42,182 bases of DNA from Bacteroidia bacterium (GTDB lineage Bacteria > Bacteroidota > Bacteroidia > Bacteroidales > VadinHA17). The translations under genes were made by a program, and so were the position numbers. The stretch is taken from assembly GCA_026391555.1 (NCBI GenBank), contig JAPLEB010000111.1, positions 1 through 42,182 on the forward strand, written 5' to 3'. The notes under the pieces were generated by a model. That model saw nothing but the letters and a program-made list of their open reading frames with translations, made no database searches and was not told the DNA's origin. Below are positions 27,826 to 35,477 of this stretch, piece after piece (within the stretch, counting starts at the first letter, position 1; every line of letters begins with the position of its first letter).

Positions 27826-28887
27826 ATGAGCAAATCGTACAATATTGCCGTTATACCTGGAGATGGTACCGGCCCGGAAGTTGTCAGAGAAGGTAAAAAA
27901 GTACTTAGTGCTGTTGCTTCAAAATTTGGATTTAAACTTAATTACGAAGAGTTCGATTTTGGAGGAAATCGTTATCTGAGGACAGGTGAAGTACTTCCGG
28001 ATGGTGTATCAGAGCAACTAAAAAAGTTTGATTCTATATTTTTAGGCGCTATCGGACATCCCGATGTAAAACCAGGTATTCTTGAAAAGGGGATTCTCCT
28101 GAAATTACGTTTTGACCTGGATCAATATATTAACCTTCGTCCGATTAAATTATACCCGGGCGTAGCCACCCCCCTTAAAGATAAAGGACCGGAGCATATA
28201 GATTATGTAGTTGTCAGGGAAAATACAGGTGATGTATATACAGGTATTGGCGGTGTTACCATGAAAGGCACTCCACATGAAGTGGCAATTCAAAATATGG
28301 TTTATAGCCGGATGCAGGTTGACCGTTGTCTGCGGTATGCTTTTGAATTCACAAGAAAAAGAAATAAGAAAAATACTCTTGCACTTTGCGGAAAAACCAA
28401 TGTATTAACTTATGTATTTGATCTTTGGGAACGGGCATTTCATGAAATAGGGAAAGCCGATTATCCTGATATCAAACGTGAATATTATCATGTCGATGCA
28501 ACATGCATGTGGATGATTAAAAATCCCGAATGGTTCGATGTAATTGTTACAACCAATATGTTTGGGGATATAATTACCGACCTCGGGGCCATTACTCAGG
28601 GGGGAATGGGTATTGCCGCGGGTGGAAATATTAATCCTGAAGGTGTTTCGATGTTTGAGCCTATCGGCGGTTCTGCTCCAAAATATACCGGCAAAAATGT
28701 TATTAATCCACTGGCTGCTATTTCATGCGGCGGAATGATGCTTGAGCACCTGGGTGAAGAAAAAGCTGCCCGGGCTATCGAAAACGCTATAATGTATGTA
28801 ACAGCTAATAAATTAAAAGATATGGGAGCCGGCCGGATGGGATATTCAACTACCGAAGTAGGAGACCTGGTTGCTGAAAGAGTATAA
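27826..28887 (+). CDS. leuB: 3-isopropylmalate dehydrogenase
   Basis: NAD-dependent beta-decarboxylating dehydrogenase, 353 aa. IPGDGTGPEVV at about 9-19. The substrate loop EKGILLKLRFDLDQYINLRP near 87-106 keeps the Glu and Leu residues and the Arg pattern of isopropylmalate enzymes. KTNVLTY near 189, metal-binding Asp in NMFGDIITDLGA near 245, and GSAPKYTGKNVINP near 285. The subtype resembles the tartrate-dehydrogenase-like/archaeal LeuB branch, so broader substrate use (for example methylmalate from the citramalate route) is plausible. Last gene of the operon, 54 bases after the cimA-like gene. Confidence 0.93.
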   Translation: MSKSYNIAVIPGDGTGPEVVREGKKVLSAVASKFGFKLNYEEFDFGGNRYLRTGEVLPDGVSEQLKKFDSIFLGAIGHPDVKPGILEKGILLKLRFDLDQYINLRPIKLYPGVATPLKDKGPEHIDYVVVRENTGDVYTGIGGVTMKGTPHEVAIQNMVYSRMQVDRCLRYAFEFTRKRNKKNTLALCGKTNVLTYVFDLWERAFHEIGKADYPDIKREYYHVDATCMWMIKNPEWFDVIVTTNMFGDIITDLGAITQGGMGIAAGGNINPEGVSMFEPIGGSAPKYTGKNVINPLAAISCGGMMLEHLGEEKAARAIENAIMYVTANKLKDMGAGRMGYSTTEVGDLVAERV

Positions 28888-28918
28888 TAATTTCAAAATT
28901 ATTTAAATTCAATTAGTA

Positions 28919-28940
28919 AATGCAACTTCATTATTGCATT
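28919..28940. terminator. Possible bidirectional stem-loop between leuB and res
   Basis: AATGCAA (28919-28925) pairs with TTGCATT (28934-28940) around an 8-base loop, in the 43-base gap of convergent genes and overlapping the res stop codon. No strong T-run, so efficiency is doubtful. Confidence 0.35.
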
Positions 28941-31444
28941 AGTTGGTTAATCTTGTTTTGCCATTCATCTTCAAATACAACCTGAAATTCAAAATCGTGG
29001 TCGGGGAATTCATTAAATAATTCTTTCCAGGGTTTCTTTGCTCCTAATTCGTTGCAAAGTTTGAAAACATCCTGTTTGTAATTTGTGTCCTCGTTTTTCA
29101 GATGTATGCCTTTTGTCTCCAGTACATAAACTGTTTCGTACTCGTCTTTATCTTTTTTCTTATCTGCTGCAATGAAGTCAGGGTAAATTTTGTGTCGTTT
29201 CCATCCTTGTATGTGATAGTCCTGTCTGCTTATATTACGATACCACCACAAAAGATTTTCCTGTTCGTCAAGATAAATTGCAACTGATTTTTCGAGGTCG
29301 TTGATGTTTTCTTCAGGGACGTAGTCAAATAACGATTTTTGAATGGGGGTGTTGTCGTTCCGAACCAACTGTTTGTTGCTTTTCACTTTTATTCTCGATG
29401 GAATAACATAACCTCCTTTGTCAGCAAGAAGAAAGAAAAGTATTTTTTTCTTTTCAACCAATTTTCTAAAAACCTGTTCTGCCAACCGGTTACGCTCTTT
29501 ATCTAAAACCTTTTTCAGTTCTTCAATTACAAAAACAAAGTTAGCAGCAACCGTTTCACGGTCATGTTTATTCAAAAGCATTTTCACCGCATTTTCTCCA
29601 ATTTGAAAACAAATCCATGGATTAGGAATTATCCCGGTTATTTGTCTGGTCAGAAAAACTTCGTCAATTTCCAATGATCCTGTTTTCTCTGCTCTGCCCG
29701 TTTCTTTAAGTAATTCTTGTTCTTCATTACTCAAGCCCAAAATAATTTCCTGTTCCCGACTTCTTTTCTTTTGTAATGAAATATTCTGAAGCTCCTCAAT
29801 ACTGATACTTTCCCAATCTATTTCGCCTAAAATATCTATCTCAAAATTCAAATCACGCCAGCTTTCTTTTTCCTGAATAACAAATTTTGGCAGGTATATT
29901 TTCCCCTCATAATTTTTAAAACCAGGCCGGTATTGTGTATCTCTGTCTTTTAATCCTCCGTTACCTGTTACTCCTTCATCATTTATAACACGTCCGGCAA
30001 TATCTCCTAATCCTTCGCCTTCTAACCCCGATTTTATTTCTCTTACCAGTGTGCTTGCGTTTTGCCGGAAGGTATAAACATAACACTCGTCCAATTCTTT
30101 TATTTTTGTTTTACGAGCAAAAGGTTGTCTTAAAATCCTTCCGACCAATTGTGTAATTCCTGTTGCAGAAGTCGGATTTGTTAAAATCGTAAGAATGTAG
30201 GCAAAAGAACAATCCCAACCCTCTTGCAATGCCTGTTTGGTAATGATATAGCGAATTTCGCAAACGGGAGCAAACAAATCAATTCCTTCTATGTCGTCTT
30301 TATCACTTGATTTAATTGCAATATGCTTATCAGGAATGTTACATTTTCTGATTAAAAATTCTTTAACATCTTCTGCGTGTATGAAATTCTTTTCCCGTTG
30401 ATCTTTTCCTGTACGTTCCGCCTGTATCAGGCAAATTGGACGGATATATCTGCCTGTATTGCTTTCATATTCTTTCGCTTTCTTCTCTAACTCATTTCTT
30501 TTTTCATAACTCGCCAACATTGTATCCCGCCAATCTAAACTTGTTTTGTTAGTAAGATGAATATCCAACTTTATCATTTCTTCTTCATGCAATTCGCGCC
30601 CTGTTATTTTCACCAGCTCATTACTGTTTGGAGGTGGTGTTGCAGAAAGTTCAAGAATAAAAGAAGGATTAAAGTTTCTTACCGTGTTTCTTGCCTGTTC
30701 TCCGTAAGCTCTGTGCCCCTCATCGATCACAACAAGAGGTTTCAATAATTTCAATGTATTTCCGAGCGAAGTTTTTATTTGTGTACCGAAAACTTCTCCT
30801 TCTGTTGTGAAGCAATCTAAATTTGGAATAAGTTTGACTAATGTATCCTGTGCAGGGTAATTATCTTCAGGCGGGAAAAAGTCTGTAAAACCTCCCGCAT
30901 CCCTGAAAACTTTGAGTGTTTCTCTGTTCAGGCGATTTGCAGAAGGCAGCATTAACATCAGCACAACAAGATGTTCGTCAACATCCAGGCGATTGAACAT
31001 TTCCGTTTTTTCTTTGATGAGTGTTCTGCCTCCGCTTGAAATATCAAGAATCTGCCTGTATGGGTGCTCACGGTTTTTTAATGCTGATATTGTTTGTCTG
31101 TAAATCTGAGTGGAAGGCACTATCCATAATACAAGCCCTGCATGTTTTTTGAGAAATGATTTTTGAATGTAATCGATTGCATGACAAGCCACTAAAGTTT
31201 TTCCTCCACCGGTTGGCACTTTCAGATAGATATCGGGTAATGGTTCACCAAGACCATTAGTTTTTGAATGATAAATACGCTCATTGGTAGCTTTCTCCCA
31301 TGCTCCCTTTGGAAAATTTATTTGTTTTGCCAAATTGGGTTTTATTTCCAGTATTTCTTCATACTCCTTTTTGGCAGTAGAAAGTTCACTCAAATATATT
31401 TTGAGCTCATTTAAAACCTTTTCCTGGTATTGTTTTAGCTTCAT
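28931..31444 (-). CDS. res: Type III-like restriction enzyme subunit: SF2 helicase with C-terminal nuclease
   Basis: ATP-dependent translocase and endonuclease expected to work with the Mod protein. The ATG at 31444 (MKLKQYQEKVLNEL) gives 837 aa; a longer frame reaches 31504 but overlaps the SEC-C gene. Walker A VPTGGGKT near residue 75, Walker B VVIDEGH near 239, SAT motif LELSATPPP near 260, motif V/VI QEGWDCSFAY and GITQLVGRILRQP near 415-445. The C-terminal nuclease has PDFIAADKK near 755 and VLETKG near 775, a PD...ExK pattern. It is shorter than classic Res subunits (about 970 aa) and belongs to a smaller related group. Separated from the SEC-C gene by one base. Confidence 0.92.
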   Translation of the reverse strand: MKLKQYQEKVLNELKIYLSELSTAKKEYEEILEIKPNLAKQINFPKGAWEKATNERIYHSKTNGLGEPLPDIYLKVPTGGGKTLVACHAIDYIQKSFLKKHAGLVLWIVPSTQIYRQTISALKNREHPYRQILDISSGGRTLIKEKTEMFNRLDVDEHLVVLMLMLPSANRLNRETLKVFRDAGGFTDFFPPEDNYPAQDTLVKLIPNLDCFTTEGEVFGTQIKTSLGNTLKLLKPLVVIDEGHRAYGEQARNTVRNFNPSFILELSATPPPNSNELVKITGRELHEEEMIKLDIHLTNKTSLDWRDTMLASYEKRNELEKKAKEYESNTGRYIRPICLIQAERTGKDQREKNFIHAEDVKEFLIRKCNIPDKHIAIKSSDKDDIEGIDLFAPVCEIRYIITKQALQEGWDCSFAYILTILTNPTSATGITQLVGRILRQPFARKTKIKELDECYVYTFRQNASTLVREIKSGLEGEGLGDIAGRVINDEGVTGNGGLKDRDTQYRPGFKNYEGKIYLPKFVIQEKESWRDLNFEIDILGEIDWESISIEELQNISLQKKRSREQEIILGLSNEEQELLKETGRAEKTGSLEIDEVFLTRQITGIIPNPWICFQIGENAVKMLLNKHDRETVAANFVFVIEELKKVLDKERNRLAEQVFRKLVEKKKILFFLLADKGGYVIPSRIKVKSNKQLVRNDNTPIQKSLFDYVPEENINDLEKSVAIYLDEQENLLWWYRNISRQDYHIQGWKRHKIYPDFIAADKKKDKDEYETVYVLETKGIHLKNEDTNYKQDVFKLCNELGAKKPWKELFNEFPDHDFEFQVVFEDEWQNKINQLMQ

Positions 31445-31445
31445 A

Positions 31446-31706
31446 TTAATTGCTGTAACAACATTTTTTTGCTTTTTTCCCACTGCCGCAGGGGCAGGCT
31501 GCATTTCTATCTACTTTTTGAGAGACTGCAGGTTTGGGAGGATTTAATAATCTTTCTACATCGCTGATATCTTCATCTGACCATGGTTCGATGCCTGCTA
31601 TCACCTGCCAGCCTCTTTTATTACAAAGACTTAAAATTTCTGCAGCGCGTTCCTGAGTTTTTACCTTAACTATTGCAGGTTTTTCTTTGGTTCCTAACTT
31701 GCTCAT
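31446..31706 (-). CDS. Small SEC-C (SWIM-like) zinc-motif protein
   Basis: 86 aa. The first 55 residues read VKVKTQERAAEILSLCNKRGWQVIAGIEPW, a small alpha/beta unit. The C-terminus is a SEC-C zinc-binding tail: CPCGSGKKAKKCC, four cysteines in C-x-C...C-C order. It resembles the small SWIM/SEC-C family named after PBPRA1643. It lies between mod and res with gaps of 5 bases and 1 base, so it must be co-translated with them. Its role is unknown; a zinc-bound adaptor or nucleic-acid-binding accessory of the restriction complex is a guess. Confidence 0.85.
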   Translation of the reverse strand: MSKLGTKEKPAIVKVKTQERAAEILSLCNKRGWQVIAGIEPWSDEDISDVERLLNPPKPAVSQKVDRNAACPCGSGKKAKKCCYSN

Positions 31707-31711
31707 TATGT

Positions 31712-33346
31712 TTATTTTTGGATGCGATAGATTTCATAAGGTAACTGGCAAAAATCAATTCTGTGTTCCAGCAAAGTAATGTCATCGACATATTTTGCAG
31801 GTGCGAAAACCAAACGCTGTTTACCTTTATGTTTTGGCAATGATTTGCAAAGTTCCAGTGTTAATGCGTTTTTCTTCAACCATTCCAAATCTGGTCTGTA
31901 AAATAAATATGCTTCATAATTTTTGCTCTCTCCGATAAACCCTGTTTTTTCGCTTATATTTTTTTCATGGAACTCCTCACCTGTGGCAGTGTAGAATAAA
32001 TACCGGGCAAATTCTGTGAATGAAGGTAAATTTTTGCCGCGTAACAAACTTTCCATTTCTATCGGCTCACCTAAAGTGAAATAGCTGAATGTGCCGCCTG
32101 TTCCGTTTTTCAGGTTTTCGTTCTTTGCTGTTTTAACTCCTTTGATTACTCTGCGAACTCTTTCGGCTGTAATGGTATTTGCATAATCCTCCTGCTCCAC
32201 CAAAATAAATTTACGGTTACCTCCATCTTCTTTATTGAGTTCTAAAACTGCATGCGCTGTTGTACCTGAACCTGCGAAGCTGTCAAGAACGGTAATGTCC
32301 TTTTCGTTTGAAGCAAGTTGAATAATTCTTTTTATAAGTCTTGACGGCTTTGGGGTTGTGAAAGGAGAATCACTCTCTGAAAAAATTTCTTTTAATTCTT
32401 TTCTGGACTCATCAGTATGTCCAACTTCATCGTATGACCAGACAGTCATTGGAACTATACCTTGTTTTACTTCATTAGCATATCGCTTTAACTGTGGCGC
32501 ACCTTTACCATCTTTACCAAAAAATACTCTACCATCTTCTATCCATTTTTGCATTGTAGTTTTATTAGTAATCCAACATCTTCCTTTTGTTGGATTATAA
32601 AACTTTTCTGTATTTGGATTTCTTATAGGATAATCATAATCCACTGAATATGTTTTTACGGTTAGATTGTCTGGTCTCCAAAAACCTTTTCCGTCATTAC
32701 TATCAAATTTGTATAATACATCCTGTTTTTCGGTTCGTGAAAGTAAATTTCTTTTCCATCCAGTCTTTACTTCGCCTTCAATTTTATTTTTAGCATAGCA
32801 AATAATAAAGTCATGACTATCGCTGAAATATTTTGCGTCATTTTTTGAAGCATAATTTTTATGCCAAATAATATTTGAGATAAAATTTTGTTCCCCAAAT
32901 ACTTCATCACATAACATTCTTAAACGATGTTGTTCATCATCATCAATCGAAACAAAGATAACTCCATCCTCACTCAACAACTCACGAAGTAATTTCAATC
33001 GTGGCATCATCATACAGAGCCATTTGTCGTGGCGTGTTAAGTCTTCTTTGTCAACTACTTGCCCCAACCACTCTTTTAACATCGGGCTATTCACATTGTC
33101 ATTATAAACCCACTTTTCATTCCCGGTATTATATGGCGGGTCAATGTAAATGCACTTTATTTTTCCTGAGTATGAGGGGAGCAATGCCTTCAGTGCTTTC
33201 AGGTTGTCGCCTTGTATAATCAGGTTATCGTGCAGAGAAACCTTATCGGTTAAACTCAAATCTTTCCTCGGCACCAACTGGTGATACTTCACAGCGAGGT
33301 GGTGGTTCTGCACGAACGTTTTTCCTTTGAAATGGAGTGTTGGCAT
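31712..33346 (-). CDS. mod: Type III-like adenine DNA methyltransferase
   Basis: Recognition and modification subunit, 544 aa, beta-class N6-adenine methyltransferase: the catalytic motif D-P-P-Y at 69-72 (YIDPPYNTGNEKWVYND) comes before the AdoMet motif LDSFAGSGTTAHAVLELN near 354-371. Between them, residues about 180-330 contain the variable part that would read DNA (RPDNLTVKTYSVDYDYPIRNP, GRCWITNKTTMQKW). The C-terminus (about 430-540) is not recognised as a known domain. Target sequence cannot be predicted. hepT ends 3 bases upstream, so the toxin-antitoxin pair and the methylase form one transcript. Confidence 0.94.
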   Translation of the reverse strand: MPTLHFKGKTFVQNHHLAVKYHQLVPRKDLSLTDKVSLHDNLIIQGDNLKALKALLPSYSGKIKCIYIDPPYNTGNEKWVYNDNVNSPMLKEWLGQVVDKEDLTRHDKWLCMMMPRLKLLRELLSEDGVIFVSIDDDEQHRLRMLCDEVFGEQNFISNIIWHKNYASKNDAKYFSDSHDFIICYAKNKIEGEVKTGWKRNLLSRTEKQDVLYKFDSNDGKGFWRPDNLTVKTYSVDYDYPIRNPNTEKFYNPTKGRCWITNKTTMQKWIEDGRVFFGKDGKGAPQLKRYANEVKQGIVPMTVWSYDEVGHTDESRKELKEIFSESDSPFTTPKPSRLIKRIIQLASNEKDITVLDSFAGSGTTAHAVLELNKEDGGNRKFILVEQEDYANTITAERVRRVIKGVKTAKNENLKNGTGGTFSYFTLGEPIEMESLLRGKNLPSFTEFARYLFYTATGEEFHEKNISEKTGFIGESKNYEAYLFYRPDLEWLKKNALTLELCKSLPKHKGKQRLVFAPAKYVDDITLLEHRIDFCQLPYEIYRIQK

Positions 33347-33349
33347 AGT

Positions 33350-33697
33350 TTAAAACTCGTTTTCCAAGATTTTTTTCAATACTATTTTTAATTCAGATAA
33401 ATCATTTTTTGCGGCATCCCATACAATTCTGTATTCAATAGCGTGATATTCGTGCAAAATAAAATTTCTAAAACCCCTAACCTTGTGCCATGGATAAGAA
33501 TACCTGTCAAGGATATCATTATCAACATGAACAATCGCTTCGCCCATTATTGCAAATTGAAATAAGGTTGCATTTATAGTCACATAACTTTCCAGAAATG
33601 ATTCCTTTGTTTGATTTTCTATAAAGCTTTCAATATCCAAAATTGCTTTCAAAATATGCTCTATCCTTTCTTTGCTACCAGCCTCTTTATCTCTCAT
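33350..33697 (-). CDS. hepT: HepT-type HEPN ribonuclease toxin (DUF86)
   Basis: 115 aa all-alpha HEPN protein. The RX4HXY active site is seen as Arg77, His82, Tyr84 in FRNFILHEYHAI; in characterised HepT proteins this motif cleaves RNA and the Tyr is the residue AMPylated by the MntA antitoxin. It overlaps the antitoxin gene end by 11 bases and is followed by mod after 3 bases. It lacks the N-terminal membrane or secretion signals, so it is cytoplasmic. Confidence 0.9.
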   Translation of the reverse strand: MRDKEAGSKERIEHILKAILDIESFIENQTKESFLESYVTINATLFQFAIMGEAIVHVDNDILDRYSYPWHKVRGFRNFILHEYHAIEYRIVWDAAKNDLSELKIVLKKILENEF

Positions 33698-34280
33698 AAA
33701 CTATTTTTAAATCAGGCCTGATCCTATCCATTACATGGGGCTTTACACCTTTGCTCATTACCAGGTCAACCTTTTTAACAACAAGTTTTTCCAGATAGTA
33801 TTGAATATCTGCAAGGTCAAATAAAGAAAACTTCAAATCCGGTGGCACTTCTATCATCAAATCAATATCGCTCTTAAAGTCATCTTCATCCCTGGCAAAG
33901 GAGCCAAATAACCAGGCTTTTGTTACGCGCCCGTCTTTTGCAAGATAATTTTTAATTTTTTTTGCTATTGCCTTATGGTCGATTTTTTCATAAGTCCTAT
34001 ATGCGACTTTCTCTTCTGCCACCTGCAACGCTTTCAAAGCAATTTGTTCGTCTGCAACTTCATAAACAAGTCTGTCCGAAAGCCAGGCTATCAATAAATC
34101 GTCTTCTTTCACCTTAAAATACTCTGCAAGTTTCACAATATGTTCCCGCGTCGCTTTGCGTAGTCCCCGTTCTATTTTACTTAGTATTGCCTGGTCAATA
34201 TCAAGGCAGGCAGCAACTGTGCGCAATGGTAATTTTTTTTCTTCCCTTAATTTTCTGATAGTGTCTCCAAAACTGTCCAT
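33687..34280 (-). CDS. XRE helix-turn-helix fused to MntA-type nucleotidyltransferase antitoxin
   Basis: 197 aa from ATG at 34280; an upstream frame to 34313 would run through the palindrome and is less likely. Residues about 5-62 are an XRE HTH (IRKLREEKKLPLRTVAACLDIDQAILSKIERGLR). Residues about 100-197 are a minimal nucleotidyltransferase: GSFARDEDDFKSDIDL with Gly126-Ser127 and metal-binding Asp138/Asp140. In known MntA-HepT systems the MNT enzyme attaches AMP groups to the toxin Tyr. Here DNA binding and AMPylation are joined in one chain, so it can act as both repressor and antitoxin. First gene of the five-gene operon. Confidence 0.9.
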   Translation of the reverse strand: MDSFGDTIRKLREEKKLPLRTVAACLDIDQAILSKIERGLRKATREHIVKLAEYFKVKEDDLLIAWLSDRLVYEVADEQIALKALQVAEEKVAYRTYEKIDHKAIAKKIKNYLAKDGRVTKAWLFGSFARDEDDFKSDIDLMIEVPPDLKFSLFDLADIQYYLEKLVVKKVDLVMSKGVKPHVMDRIRPDLKIVYER

Positions 34281-34314
34281 TTTGACAAAATATGTTTTGA
34301 TCAATATTGTCAAA
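34281..34314 (-). promoter_or_regulatory. Palindromic operator over the promoter of the defence operon
   Basis: TTTGACAA (34281-34288) and TTGTCAAA (34307-34314) form 8-base arms around an inner perfect palindrome TTGATCAA (34297-34304). Read on the minus strand, TTTG and TATTTTG elements at suitable spacing lie inside, immediately in front of the HTH gene. The placement fits autorepression by the XRE domain. Confidence 0.65.
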
Positions 34315-34415
34315 TATAGAATTTAACTTTCTAACTATTGTACAAATTCAAATAAAGTTATCAACACTATTGAAAAATCTGATAGTTGGAATATAATTGT
34401 TTTTAAAGAATATTG

Positions 34416-34444
34416 TTGTATTTATTAATCTTTTGCTATCTTTG
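34416..34444 (+). promoter_or_regulatory. his operon promoter, Bacteroidota type
   Basis: TTG at 34416-34418 (-33) and TATCTTTG at 34437-34444 (-7, TAnnTTTG), 18 bases apart. The start of transcription would be near 34451, 12 bases before the leader peptide ATG. Confidence 0.7.
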
Positions 34445-34462
34445 CATTTATAATTTTAAGTA

Positions 34463-34519
34463 ATGAATTATAAAATATCACATCATCATTCTCATACTTG
34501 CTCTCAGGCGAGGAGATAA
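34463..34519 (+). CDS. hisL: his leader peptide (HHHSH)
   Basis: 18 codons, MNYKISHHHSHTCSQARR, then TAA. Four His codons within five positions (34481-34495), between a promoter and an intrinsic terminator, in front of hisG: the layout of a histidine attenuator. Ribosome stalling at the His codons would signal lack of charged His-tRNA. Confidence 0.85.
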   Translation: MNYKISHHHSHTCSQARR

Positions 34520-34577
34520 TGATATGTGTGTTAATTAAAATATCATAAACCCGTTTGAGCAGATCAGACGGGTTTTT
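34519..34577 (+). terminator. his attenuator hairpins
   Basis: Terminator: AAACCCGTTTGA (34547-34558), loop GCAGA, TCAGACGGGTTT (34564-34575), then TT; 12 pairs with one G-U. Just before it ATGATAT (34519-34525) can pair with ATATCAT (34540-34546), possibly a pause or competing hairpin. An obvious antiterminator that captures the left arm was not found by eye. Confidence 0.78.
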
Positions 34578-34619
34578 CATTTCCCGGAAGGTTTGCCCAG
34601 ACACATCTGAAAAAGAAAA

Positions 34620-35477
34620 ATGAGTATACTGAAAATTGCAATTCAAAAAAGCGGACGGCTGAGTGAAAATTCAAAAAAGTTGCTGGAAGAATGTGGAATA
34701 AAATTCTCAAACGGGATCAGCGTCCTTAAAACCACCGCTCAGAATTTTCCCGTGGAGGTATTGTTCCTGAGAGATGATGATATCCCTCAATACGTTGAGC
34801 AGCAGGTAGCCGACATAGGTATTCTTGGCGAAAACATGGTCTTTGAAAAAAACAAGAATGTCAATATCATAGAACAACTTGGCTTTGCATCCTGTAGGCT
34901 GAGCCTGGCAATTCCCAAAGAAGAGACCTATACCGGTCCGGGTTATTTCATGAATAAAAAAGTGGCCACCAGCTACCCGAAGATACTCTCCGACTTCTTC
35001 AAAAAAAACAAAATAAATGCTGAAATTGAAGAGATCAGCGGTAGTGTTGAAATTGCCCCGGGTATTGGTCTGGCTGATGCAGTATGTGACATAGTAAGCT
35101 CAGGCAGTACTCTGCTTACCAATGGATTACGTGAAGTTGAGACTATCCTGAAGAGCCAGGCAGTAATCATTGGAAACAAAAATCTAAACAAGAAAAAACA
35201 GGAGATTTTAACCAGCCTGCTTTTCAGGATCAGGGCTGTGAAAAATGCAAAAGAGAATAAATATATATTGCTCAACGCACCCGAATCAGCAATACAAAAA
35301 ATATGTGCAATACTTCCCGGTATGAAAAGTCCCACTATCCTTCCCCTGGTTGAAAAAGGGTGGTGCAGCCTTCACTCAGTGGTAAAAGAAGATGAATTCT
35401 GGGAAAGAATAAGTCAACTAAAAGAGGCAGGCGCGGAAGGCATTTTAGTGATTCCAATCGAGAAAATGATATTGTGA
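34620..35477 (+). CDS. hisG: ATP phosphoribosyltransferase, long form
   Basis: First step of histidine synthesis (ATP plus PRPP). 285 aa, the HisG-long form with a C-terminal ACT-like regulatory domain (about 210-285; VKNAKENKYILLNAP, GILVIPIEKMIL) that binds histidine, so no HisZ is needed. The PRPP loop region is ISGSVEIAPGIGLADAVCDIVSSGSTL near 140-167. It sits 42 bases after the attenuator T-run. It overlaps hisD by one base (TGATG). Confidence 0.97.
   Translation: MSILKIAIQKSGRLSENSKKLLEECGIKFSNGISVLKTTAQNFPVEVLFLRDDDIPQYVEQQVADIGILGENMVFEKNKNVNIIEQLGFASCRLSLAIPKEETYTGPGYFMNKKVATSYPKILSDFFKKNKINAEIEEISGSVEIAPGIGLADAVCDIVSSGSTLLTNGLREVETILKSQAVIIGNKNLNKKKQEILTSLLFRIRAVKNAKENKYILLNAPESAIQKICAILPGMKSPTILPLVEKGWCSLHSVVKEDEFWERISQLKEAGAEGILVIPIEKMIL

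Noticed and set aside
31445-31504. Longer res start adding 20 residues
   Set aside because: It would overlap the SEC-C gene's zinc tail; the ATG at 31444 gives the usual start and a one-base gap.
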